This document shows, one piece after another, positions 15,287 to 26,500 of a DNA stretch of 64,000 nt. Below the pieces are notes generated by a model. The model did not search any database, was not told the DNA's origin, and was given only the letters and a program-made list of their open reading frames with translations. This DNA comes from Lichenostomus cassidix (Eukaryota; Chordata; Aves; Passeriformes; Meliphagidae): assembly GCA_008360975.2 (NCBI GenBank), contig CM039188.1, positions 28,237,944-28,301,943 on the forward strand, read 5' to 3'. The position numbers and the translations under genes were made by a program. Position 1 is the first letter of the stretch. Each line of letters begins with the position of its first letter.

Positions 15287-15540
15287 CTTTTTAAAGTGCC
15301 AACTTTCTGTGTCTTTTATGATGGAAACAAAAATGTGGTAGTTCTCTATGTTTGCAGATTATTGTGAGCTTCTTAGATCCAAGTGCTTTATATAAGGAAA
15401 AAACATATTATCTTTATTATCACCTTAATAAATGCTGAGGATTCTTTTGTCAGTTAGGGCGATCGGGTTATCAGAGTCTCATCCTGATATGCTGTCTTTT
15501 GCCAACTTCCTGGGACACCTCAGGAATTCACTTAATCTTT

Positions 15541-15570
15541 TTATATAATATATATATGTATATATATAAT
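15541..15570 (+). repeat. TA-rich microsatellite (imperfect)
   Basis: About 30 bp of alternating T and A (TATATAATATATATATGTAT and continuation) interrupted by single G and AA steps. It is an ordinary intronic dinucleotide tract. Confidence 0.85.
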
Positions 15571-17686
15571 GTTTGTATTTTCCCATCTTCTATGCAAAAT
15601 GAAATTATAACATTTATGTATTTCACACAATGGTTGTGAAAACAAATTCATTGATTACTGGAGTGGTCAGATATGTTAACATGTGTTTCTAAGAACAGAA
15701 AACGCTGTTCAGCAAGTCATTCTGTAATTACTACTTCGATGCTATAAGCATGAAAAAGTTATTGGAATAGTTTTCTACAGAGTTACAGTAAGTGGCTATC
15801 AATTATTAATAAATAAAAAGCACATACTGCATACTAATTTAATATGAAACATTGTTTAAAGTAAAGTCATATGCCATTAGAAAAAGAATATTAGATGAGA
15901 ATTTTTCCAAACTTGAATTTGGATCTGCTTCCATGTTTAATAGATATGTTGAAAGCTCCTGACAAGAGGAAAGAGGTTGTTAATGAGATTATTTGCAGAC
16001 TGTTAGCAACACAAATGCAAGGAGACTGGCCCCAATAATTGTTATTACAAGTCATATAGACATTCCTGGTCAAAAATACATTGCAGAAAAGCTCTTAGCA
16101 GACCAGTTGGCAAATGGCTGTCAAACAGTTTGAAGAAATGTATTTGGGATTCCTTGCCTAGAGCAAATGGGAGACAAGCTGGTCAGAGAAAGGGAAGCAG
16201 GAAGTGATGGCTGAACTGCCAACACATCTTGTCCTGTTTCCTCATCCCCATGGTGTCACTTGTGCCAAATATGTGTTGTCCCTGCAGGGTGTAAAGTGCT
16301 TTGAAAGCACATTTAGTGAAATTACTTTTACTCCATGGATGAAAACTATGTTGTAAGCACAAAATATTAATTAAAAATGCTTTTCTTTGCAAAGAAATAA
16401 GGTTGGAATATAAATATATGTGTATAAAGCTTTGTACTTAGTGTGAAGTACTTACAGTATTTTGTACTGTTAGTACTTAGGACATCCTATAAAAAGGTGC
16501 TTGGGATCTACATTACAAAAAAAGCTTGGAGCCCAGGTGGTTTGGATTCTGTACAACCAAGCCACGAAATAGTTTTACTTGCCTGAAATAATAAATAAAT
16601 AAAAACCAACATCTTCCATTTCTCCATTGGTAGGTTTCTGGGCTTAATCAATAATATCTGTGGCACTGTCACTATCCTGGGGCTGCTTGCAGTGTCTTGT
16701 CCCTTCAGAGTGACAGAAGTTCCAGCTGTTGTTTCCTGGTCCATCAGCATCAGCCGCAGTGAGGATCCAGAACTCGCTGCAAGTGCAGGGCTCCCTGCTG
16801 AAGGAAATCCCACCTGTTGTAGAAATACTAATGCTGTTCAAATACTATATATTCCCTTAGCTTCTCTGGATTGGGAAGGAGATGAAGAAAGAGTATCAAT
16901 CTCACCCTGAAATTTCCCAACCATACATTGTCAAGTTTGGGGGTTTTTACCAGCTTCCAGTAGACCCCAAACAGATTTGATCTAAATTTTAGTGGCAGTG
17001 TTATTGTGAGAAGAAACTCCACATGGATGATGCACCTAAATATACCATATTGTTAGAAGAGAATACTCTCTAACTCTCAGAATATCAGATTTGTCATCCA
17101 GTTTTTCCATAAGGATCAGTTACATTTGGGACACAAAAAAAAAGAACCTGGAAGAATTGGAGGGTGCACACTGTCAATATTTTATGGTCTACGGTGAATG
17201 TTTCTTAACCATTTAATTCTGGTAACTCTGATAATGCTTTCTCATCACATAAAATAGATTTTACTTGATCCTTCCACCATGCTTTTGGACTCCCTCTTAC
17301 ACTGAGATGTGAAATCAGCTGTTGCTGCTTTGCAGTTTACACAAGCTCATCAGAGGAAGGTACTTCCTGTAAAAGATTCCAGATTCCTGATTGTCTTTCC
17401 CCAAAAGTCATTTATGTGAAAGTAAATATTTAATACCTGCCAGGCTCCAATAACTAAGCTACACTTCAAAACAAATTGAATAACAAAAATTCAATAAACC
17501 TAATTTAGCAGTAGTATCCATGAGCATTCATCTTCTCTCCAGTTAGAAGGGACTTTGACAGAGCTGCTTGTGTTCAGCCACATCAAGCACAAAGCATTCC
17601 TCTGCACTGTTCCATCCTCACCCTCACAGGGTTTCTCTGTGCTGCTGAGACAAGAGAGCTAACTGGATGTTCTTCTTTTCTGGCAG

Positions 17687-17809
17687 GTACTGGACTGGAT
17701 TGAGAATCATGGGGAAGCCTTTCTGAGCAAACACACAGGAGTGGGGAAGTCTCTACACAGAGCACGAGCGCTGCAGAAAAGACATGATGACTTTGAAGAG
17801 GTAGCACAG
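17687..17809 (+). CDS. KALRN: Kalirin (RhoGEF) exon: spectrin repeat, helix A side (visible exon 1)
   Basis: This internal exon of 123 nt is phase 0 at both ends and encodes 41 residues, starting VLDWIENHGEAFLSKHTGVG and ending RHDDFEEVAQ. Kalirin is a neuronal Rho guanine-nucleotide exchange factor whose spectrin repeats act as a scaffold for protein contacts. The sequence is that of the kalirin/TRIO spectrin-repeat array, with the typical helix A tryptophan at residue 4 of the exon. The 3' splice site is TTTTCTGGCAG before GTACTG, and the 5' splice site is CACAG followed by GTAAGA. This exon alone does not separate KALRN from TRIO; the next three do. From memory, mammalian kalirin has Glu where this has the first Asp of RHDDF, a conservative change. 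No frameshift or stop is present. Confidence 0.96.
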
Positions 17810-18512
17810 GTAAGATCCTGAATCAGAGCTTTCTGCTGGCTTGATTTTTGGTACTCCTTTTGCATATATAGGAAAAACTATCCCTGATTTGGGTCACGCT
17901 GCTCTCTTCAAACATTTGGAGCTGCCCAGGATCCTGTCTCCAAGGTTTGAATGTTAGCATGCACTCTGCAGAGGTGGGTAGAGGCAGGACTTGCAATCAG
18001 AAAATCACTGCATTGGGTCGATGAAAGGTCTCAAAACCCATGAGAAATTACAAGCAGTTTATGGGAAAGCAGCACAAACTGTTGGGACATAGAGGAGGAT
18101 GGTTATGAGCAAGAGTGATACAAAAATCAATCCTAACTCCTATGATGGAGACTGAGGGCCTTGAGCGTGAGGTGAGAAGCAGCAACCAAGAAGCAGGGGA
18201 AACACCAGAGTGTGTTTGCAGTAAGGACAAGGACACTTCCACTCCTTCTGAGAGTACAGTGCATTATGTGGAAGGGATTTTTTTGGTTTGGAATGAGAGA
18301 AAGCACAGGTAGACACTGTAATTGTTATTATTATTAATTTTCCTCATAGAACATTGTAAGCAAGGTTTTTCCAGGAATTTGATATGAAACCAAAATCTTA
18401 CAACTTTTCCTCAAAGTGGAGTCATAGTAGATGTTTAAACATACATCTTGTCCTTATTTATGGAATTTAAAAGAAAGAGGACCTTTGATAAGTTCTTCCA
18501 TGGATTGAATAG

Positions 18513-18539
18513 CTTTTTTTTTTTTATTTTTTCCCCCCT
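18513..18539 (+). repeat. T/C homopolymer tract
   Basis: A run of T interrupted once by A, followed by six C. It is a simple low-complexity tract. It resembles a polypyrimidine tract, but no AG-delimited open exon with kalirin similarity follows it. Confidence 0.7.
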
Positions 18540-21500
18540 AAGTATCCATGGTCAGAAATTACCCAGTCTCAGCTCTGGCTATCAGACCATGTTACACCAT
18601 TTTGGGGTAGATTTGAAACATCCTCTAGCTGTAACTGATAACCTGTAGAGGTACTTCTTCTTCGAGTATTTCAGATAAAATCCTCATTGATCTATGCAAA
18701 GCAGAATGTATCAAATGCTTTGTCTTCCTGGTGCACACAGGGCAGGTTATTGGTCAGATGTTTCACTGTGACATAAGATAAAAACTTACTTGACTTTAGT
18801 TTTGGTTTTCTACAGAACCATTCCCATGTGCTGGCCTAGTTTAGTTTAAGATATTTCCAGTAACAGGGACATACCTCTTGCACTGTTTCCTCAGGGAAAA
18901 TGTTTCACTGCCTGATTGCAGCTAGTGACAAGATATTTTTTCTTCTCTCCTTCACAGTGAATTTAAATTTCTCTCAATCTCTTTTTTTATTATTATTCCC
19001 TTGTTTATATTCCTGTAGTCTTGTTTATCTCTCTTAAGGAGATAAATCCCAGGAAATGGGATGAATTAAATGCCCTGAAATATCTGTAGAATATTGGCAT
19101 GTCTTCTCCTATGTCCTTCTTAAATATATTCAATGTATTCAATTCTGCTAATATGTTCTTGTTCATCAATCCCTTGAAAATCTTTTCCTATCTATATTGT
19201 TGGCAATCCAGATTACCAACATTCTTCTCTTCATTAGATGTTCAGCTCTTGATGGAGTATCCTATTGCTTGGCTTGCTAATGAACCTCAGTGTTACCTTT
19301 CAGCTGTGATGGGAAATCCTTACACACCATTGACAAATCACACAGTCTGAAAGCAGCAGTTCTGCATTGGCAGGTTTCTAAAATTTAATGGGACCACCTG
19401 TGGATTTAAGCTTTCTGGTAATAGGCTTGAATTTCTAAAAATATAAATTTCTGCAAATTTATTAAAATGGCTTTTAGGCTGGAGTTTGCAAACCATGATT
19501 CTACAAGGCCTCATCCAAAAGCACAAGTTAGTGTGAGTTTTCATCCTAAAATCAATATTAGGGGCCTTTCCAGAATGAGTGCTTGAGTCAGCTGGTACTG
19601 GATGCTAGACAGGGCTAGCAAATGAAAATTAACATCATGGAATATACAGGAGCTGAAACGAGGAGATTTCATCTCCTTTGTGTTATTAAAATACTTTCTA
19701 AATCCCCCTCCTCTGATACATTATCTTCATAATTCCAGTTACATCTCGCATTTTCTGGATCATAGTTGGCATTTTTTTCTCCCTCCTCTCTGAATACTAC
19801 TTAACTAGAGATGTAGGAAACAAATTATGAACAGGTGAGAAGAGACAGAAAAATAACATGGTCATGACAGTAGAGATGAGAGCAAGCCATGTAACTGTCT
19901 GCACAAGGAGACAACAGCTCATTTAAGGCTTGCTCCCCTGGCTGATGCCATTTGGAGATACATCCCTTCATCAGGGCTGAGGAACCTTACAGAGTGCAGT
20001 TTGCACATGCAGGTGCTAGGGTAAGTCAGAATATAATGATTTTGCTGAGGACTTTCCTAACCTTCCTCTTAGGTCTCCTTCTCTACCGTTTCAGCACATC
20101 TGTCTGTGAATAACTTGAGACACATTTCCTTTCACTTCATGAGGCCAAATTCAGAGCAAATGAATCTTGTTCACTGGGTGAGCACATGTGTTCAGATGAA
20201 GGTGGGTGTTTCAAAGGGAGAGGCAGAGGAAAGAGAAAAATCTAGTTTACATGGTTGTAGAACCTCATGGGTTCCTCTGATTTCTTTACATCTGATGGGC
20301 AGAATCAATGAGTGTCTCATTGCTCTGCCTGGACTGTGGTGAACATGAAATTTATGGTGCATCCTAAACACAAATAATTGACACAAGCTGAACCTGGTTC
20401 CTCCCCAACACCTCTGACAGGAGTAGTTTCCTCTGGTGCATTCGCATGAGAGTATCATTGCTAATTTATGAGGCCTGTCTGCAGTGTGACACTGGAATGT
20501 GGTGCTGGCAAATGGACATGGGGACACGCAGTGAGGGGAAGTGAGAGGAATCTCAGGCTTTATCTGAGGTCAAGGACTTGAGAATACAATCCTCTTTGCT
20601 TTGGAAAGAGTAATACTGAGGGTAAGGGGAGAGGCCATAAATTTATCACACCTGCAATTCTCTTGCAGAAGCTTCTAGAGGGGTTGATTTTGCAGTTGGG
20701 GAATAAATCTCCTCTCCAGTCTGATTATGACCAATTTTTATTCTTCCTAACTCCCTTCTTGATGCTTAACTCCTTAGAGTGTGTTGGAAATTAATTCTAA
20801 GTTTAAATATTTGTTATTTTTCACAGGACTTATTCCCAATATAACCCAATATAATACATAGTAAAGCAGTTATGCCACCATCCTAAACAAACTGTTGAGT
20901 TTGCCCATTCTCAATATCAGGATGTTAATTGTGAGCTTTAATGGCAATAAAAAGGGTTTTGTTTGTTTTTCTTAAACAAAATCATATAAAAAGTGTTCTC
21001 CTGACACACCTGGCGAGATTGACAATATAAGCAATATTATTTGCTATTGGCAGTTCTCTGATAAAAATGCTTAGCCTACCATACAGTATAAATTTATTTT
21101 CAAAAATCTACTTTCTTTGGCTCTGATATATTTTTTTCTTATCTCTTGCTGTTTCAGGAGGGCATTTGCAAAGGTCAGACTAGAAGCAATTTTCAGGAGT
21201 CTTCTTGACATTTTTAACAGGGGGCAAAACATTCCTGGTTTTGCCTCACTGCATGTGAACCAGAATCTTGTGTTTGGGATTGCTGTGCTGAGAAATGCTG
21301 TGATTGACTGACCTGCCAAGGCACTAGATTGAGAGGTGGAATGTGCTCCCTCTATGTCTGATTAGAAACTCTGCAGATTGATAAATCTGGATGTAATGAT
21401 CCAATCAGGCATGGCCCAAATAGATCACATTCCTGCATACAGCTGTGCTCGGAAAATGTCAGTGATTTTACGGCGCTGTATTGTGGGCAATAGGAAATGT

Positions 21501-23520
21501 AATTTGGGGTCTCCTTCTCTCCTAGCTGCTGTTTAGACAAAGCTCTGGCAATTTTTCTGCCTGTATTTATACTACACGGAACGCACAGATGGCAAATGTT
21601 TGAATTTGGATTAGAAAGCCTGAGCTCCTGGGAGGGAGGTTGTTATCTTGTATGTACCTGCAACTGTTTCTGCCACTGTGAAAGTGCCAACCACGGCACA
21701 GCCCTGTGCCTGCTGTGCACTGAAATTTTGTAGCCAGGCATTATCAAGATATCACCAAAGGAATATCACTCTGGGTGGAGCTATGGTGTTCCAAGCCTCT
21801 TTGCTTGGCTAGAATTATTTTTTGCAAATCAGATAAGTGTAGTCCAGCCAGTTACAGTTGTAAATCAAAAGATAATTTCTTTTCAGGCTCTCTAACTTTT
21901 CCTTATTCAGAGTTTTTATCCTGAGGACAGCATGCCTTCCAGTTGGAAAAGTCTCCCAACACTTCAGCACTATCTGGCTGAACTGCATGTGTTGGAAGCT
22001 CTTCTCCTGTTCTGTGTATATGAAGAGAGGGTCACAGATCATTTTCCTCTCTTCTGGCATTCCCAGCAATCAGAGGTTAAGGTGGCTTTCTCAGCATCCT
22101 CCTCTGCTCACAAAGAGCATTGCTGCCTTTGTGCTGCTGCAGAATTAGGAAAGGTACTGCAAACTGCTCTGATAATCCCTTGCATTCTGCTCTCACAGGT
22201 CTGAGTGGTTTCGTGAATGCTCTGAAACGAGCATTTCTGTACCTTTCTGCCTTCATGAGCTTTTCCCTCAGACGTGCTGTTAAGATTTTCCTGTCGTCCA
22301 GGTTTATCCACGTTTTGCCCGGCGAACCAGTGAGGATTTCCACCTGCAGATGGCACTCGCAATGCACTGAAAAGCCTTGAGACCTAATGGGAAACAGAGC
22401 CGATGTTTCTCATCCAAACTAACCAAACATTGTCTCGCAGTGAAATGAAGCAGAAGTGGAAGCTGGCTCGCTCCCTGTCCCATGGTGTTCTCCCTCCCCT
22501 GCCAAAACCCACGTTGTTCAAGGTCACCCAGAAAAACAACCCCCCTAATATTTTATTTTGTTAAATGCAAAGCTGGGCGGTCCATGGTTTCAGTCAAGGT
22601 GATGCTTGTCATCTGTGTTTATGGGATAAGCTGCTCTCAGATTTTTGGAGCTGTTCTCAAGGCTCTTAGGCCACATTAAGCTCACAGCTACAACTGGGGC
22701 TGCATTTAGTACCTGTGTGTGTGTTTCCATGCAATAGTTGGTGTATTTTTCATGGTAACCAAAAGGCACTGATGTTTGCAAGGTGAAATATCTTAACAAA
22801 ACACATGCTCTGAACAGCCTTAGCTCAAAATGTGTGGGGTTGTCCCTTCTGATCCAACACAGCAAGAAGGTTGACTGGAGGCTGAGTGTGGCAATCAGAG
22901 TTCATGGGGTTTGTCCATTGCAGCAGCTCTTGGTTTAGCCCTTGTGTCTAAAACAGTTTTCATTAAGTTACAAGGATCTTCTATTTCTGCCTTTGGAAGT
23001 TTTAGGGAATCCATTTTACCAAGGTATACATACAATGCAGTGAATTACTCTTAAATTATTACAAAGAAGAAGAGCCAGACAAAATGTGAGAAAAATGCTG
23101 GACTTTGCATTTGGGAAGTCTGGCATTTGGGAAACCAGTCAGTTTTCCTGTTCTTGGGTACCTGTGCTTGCCTTTCTCCAAGACAGCTTTGGAAGACGGT
23201 GATCAAACACCTGAACTATGGCTTTGTACCATCAAACCTAACCTTATGTGTACATACACTGTTCCTTTGAGATTCAGCTCTTCCTTTTATTCATCTCAGG
23301 AAAGTAAATGTATTTTCTGTAAGCCAAGGCTTTCAGCAGAGACCTTGAAAGCCAAGGGCCTGTATCAGCTATAAGAAATCAGAGCTTGGGTGATATTCTT
23401 CATCTAAGAAACAATTTGTTCTCCACTATTCTGTTTTAGAGTATTCCCTTCCTCCATTGCACTGTTCCTAAAATACTGTCAGTTCAGAGTGTTTGAAAAG
23501 CTTTTGCAGATGGAAAAACT

Positions 23521-23566
23521 TTGGATGCAAATATGTTAAAATATTGGATGCAAATATGTTGAAATA
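23521..23566 (+). repeat. 23 bp tandem duplication containing two ATGCAAAT octamers
   Basis: Two adjacent 23 bp copies occupy 23521-23543 and 23544-23566, with one mismatch (GTTAAAATA versus GTTGAAATA). Each carries the octamer ATGCAAAT (23525-23532 and 23548-23555), the consensus site for POU/Oct factors. Directly downstream are 8 bp inverted arms, ATCTGGAT (23566-23573) and ATCCAGAT (23587-23594), separated by 13 nt. The duplication and motifs are seen directly; any regulatory role is inference. Confidence 0.9.
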
Positions 23567-26500
23567 TCTGGATTGTCATGTGAAATATCCAGATGATCCA
23601 GTAAGAAATTTTGCAGGTAAAAATGATATTCTGTGATCTCCCAGTCCCACATAGTTTTGCTTGAACTGCTTTAAAACTAAGTGTGGTAATGGAAGTCAGG
23701 CCAAAGCTGAATTACAAACAGCTACTTGTTTGGCCTTCAGGATAAAACCCTAGTGCTTTCCCATACAAATTCCAGCTCTGTTGGATGTTGTTGTCCTAAA
23801 GTTTGGCATGAAGTTCAGTACTGATGTAAAACAGCTAGGAATAAATTAAGAGACCATGTTGATAATGAGCACTTAGGAAGCGTTGTCCCAGGGTGGTTTT
23901 TTAATAATTATTTTGTTTTACTTTTTAAAATTTTTTGACCTATCTGGCTGTTGAAAGGAATAGCTTGCTGGGCATACTGGATTTTTCCCTTTAGGTTGAG
24001 TGACTAAAATCCTATGTAGGATGAAATATTTAGCCAAAACAGGGAGAAAGCAGACAATTAAACCTGGTAAGAAACATGCTCAAAGTTGGCAATAATAACT
24101 ATTTTCAGTATTGCCAAATCTTTTTAAAAATAACAAAAGCATGAGACAGGCAACAAAAAATCAGGCCCACTCTTATTTTCATCATCCTTTACATGGCCAT
24201 TAGCAAGTTCTGAAGCTATAATCTGCATTTTCCTGTTCACTTTATTTATGTAAATGTATTCACTTCGACACAAAGAGGAAAAATGCCCACTGGCAGCAGA
24301 TTACACAGGCCTTTGTACCATGGTGCAGGAGCTCCAGAACTCTTGGTTTCTCCTCCTGGCTGGCATCAGGCTGCACCTGGCAGTCACAGACAGCAGAGAT
24401 CAATGGAACTGCCAATACATGGGCTGTCTGTGAAGGTTATCTTGGAGCTGCTGGATCCAAAAACTTCTAACAGCATACCTAGGGGCTAGATAGTTTATCA
24501 TGGGAGCCATGGTATGGCTTTGTGCATGAAGTCTAGGAGCCTCTGGGTGACTTGGAACATATCTGCAATGCAAGAGCAGAGATACTGAAATGGTTCTGCA
24601 CAGCCTGGGCCAGGAACCAGAAAGGCTGGGAAGGGCTGTGCGGATTGCCTGGGTCAGATGTGGAGCTGTGGGGACTCAACTGCCAGACCTAAGTCAGAAG
24701 CAGGGCACTTAACACATGTTTTCCCTGAAGATGTGTGAAAGAAGGACTTTTCAATGCACGCTGTGGATATCAGAACTATGGAGACTCCATTAGCAGGGGC
24801 TATTGAAACTGCATCCTGGCAAATCTTCTGGAAGCAGTGGAATTGAATTGGTGGCCAGTGGTACTCTATGATCTAGTGGTAGCAGGTAATCTGTTTTTAG
24901 ACAGGCTCTATAATGGCACAGAAATTTTCCTGGCACTTGTGTGAAGGGCTGTGTCTATTATGCCATGTCTTTGAGTTTGCATTTCAGTGTATTTCTCCTC
25001 CAGCTCAAGGTGATTTTCTTTCCTATTTCTTCTCCTCCAAAATCACTTGACAGCTGGATCTTTTCATTAAACCTCCAGCAGCATGATTCACAATCTAAAT
25101 GCTCCCTATAAAATCTTGAGTCTTGGCAACAGAGTGCATTTTTTCACAATTGCCAGGAGCTAGCTTCCTATCACTGGTTTATTTGGGTAGGTTTATTTTT
25201 GCATCTTTAAAATATGTTCCTTTAATTTCCTATAAATGCATAATGCTGTTCCCATGGCAGAAAGGGAGACAATGAAGCTATTTAAGAAATATATTTTTTT
25301 TAATTCTGGAGGTTCTGGAAAATAGAATTTCTATTGTGTGGTGAATTCTGAGAGTTTGAACTAATTTCTTTTTTAATTAGAAAAGACAGCCAATGTTTCC
25401 TAAAGAAGATAAATCCTGGAATTTGTTTCAAGGCCCAAAATTTGTTGAAGAGAACACTGGAAAATTATAGCACTGATATGTTATATAAACTGAGTACTAA
25501 AAATATATTCAGTAGGGTACTGATGTATTAACTGAAGAAACCTAGAGCTGAAACAAAACCACTGACAATTTCTGTGAAATATACCCATTTAAAAGAACCA
25601 CTGCTCTTCTGACTGACCTGTCTGTGTTGATGAAAACCATCATCATCTGAAGGCTTTTGAACCTTTCTGGTCATTTTTCTTTGTGCTTTTCTTATTGGCA
25701 GATCAGTAGGTTATCAAACTGTACCTTATCGATTCCAGAAGATTAATTGCAGCAATGTCCAAGTCTCATTTGTAGTGATGGTGGACTGGTACTTTTCAAT
25801 TTCTTGTAGCTATTGATAACGGGGAGGCTCAAGGGGACAAGAGTGACACTGTGAATTGTATCAGCATTCTTACTTTGTGATTCTGTTCCAGTGCAGTGGA
25901 AGGAGCTGCCCCAGGCTGTGCTGCTGCCTCTGGGCCAGCCAGTGATGGCTTTAGGAGAATGGCACAACATGAGCCACAGCAACTGCTTATGACATTGCTG
26001 CCAATCCCAAATAGGCTGCTTTGAAGATACTGGTAAAAGGACATTTCATGTGCATTAAGCCAATATCAGGGATTTGTATGCAGTAACAGAGCAAAATAAT
26101 TTTCAAGGACAAATTTTAAGATTCATTATCACTGTGCAAATTTTCTGGAAGCAGATTAAGTTCCATTGATCACTCTGCTGCACAAGATTTAGAGCAAAAT
26201 CACACTTCCAATTTCAGATAAATTGCTTATAATTAACTTTTTCTAAAGAGTGGAGAATCCAGTTTGATGGTTCTGCACTGCAGAAAAGCTGCTTGGCAGT
26301 GTCATTGTCCCTCTCTTCTTTCCCTATCATGGATCCCTAATTGTCCAGATGAAAAATGTTCTCTTAGTCCCACATCAGGTGTTTGAATTGTCTAAAAACT
26401 ACACTTGCATTATGAGACTATTGCAGAGGCTTTACACTGATTATGTATAAATTGGTAGTATTCAACCAGCTTTTTATTGCATGTAAACCTATTTTTAAAA

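Larger units (their letters stand above)
1..17686 (+). other. KALRN: KALRN intron, 3' part (upstream of first visible exon)
   Basis: This stretch precedes the first recognisable KALRN exon and ends in a normal 3' splice site (pyrimidine-rich TTCTTCTTTTCTGGCAG). I found no segment whose translation resembles kalirin, and no other gene. The open frames present are short (120 codons or fewer), lack splice context and match nothing I know. Contents that can be named are a CR1 tail (about 12901-13067), a TA-rich tract (15541-15570), an A/C-rich tract (14170-14247), a 16 bp tandem duplication (15251-15286) and short T runs (near 6385). The rest is unique-looking AT-rich intronic DNA. The preceding exon must lie before position 1. 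Confidence 0.8.

Noticed and set aside
23600..23630. TTTTGCAGGTAAAAA as a recursive (ratchet) splice site in the 19.8 kb intron
   Set aside because: The pyrimidine tract before it is too weak, and the site after AG is a poor donor. A similar CACAGGTAAT at about 35272 is equally unconvincing.
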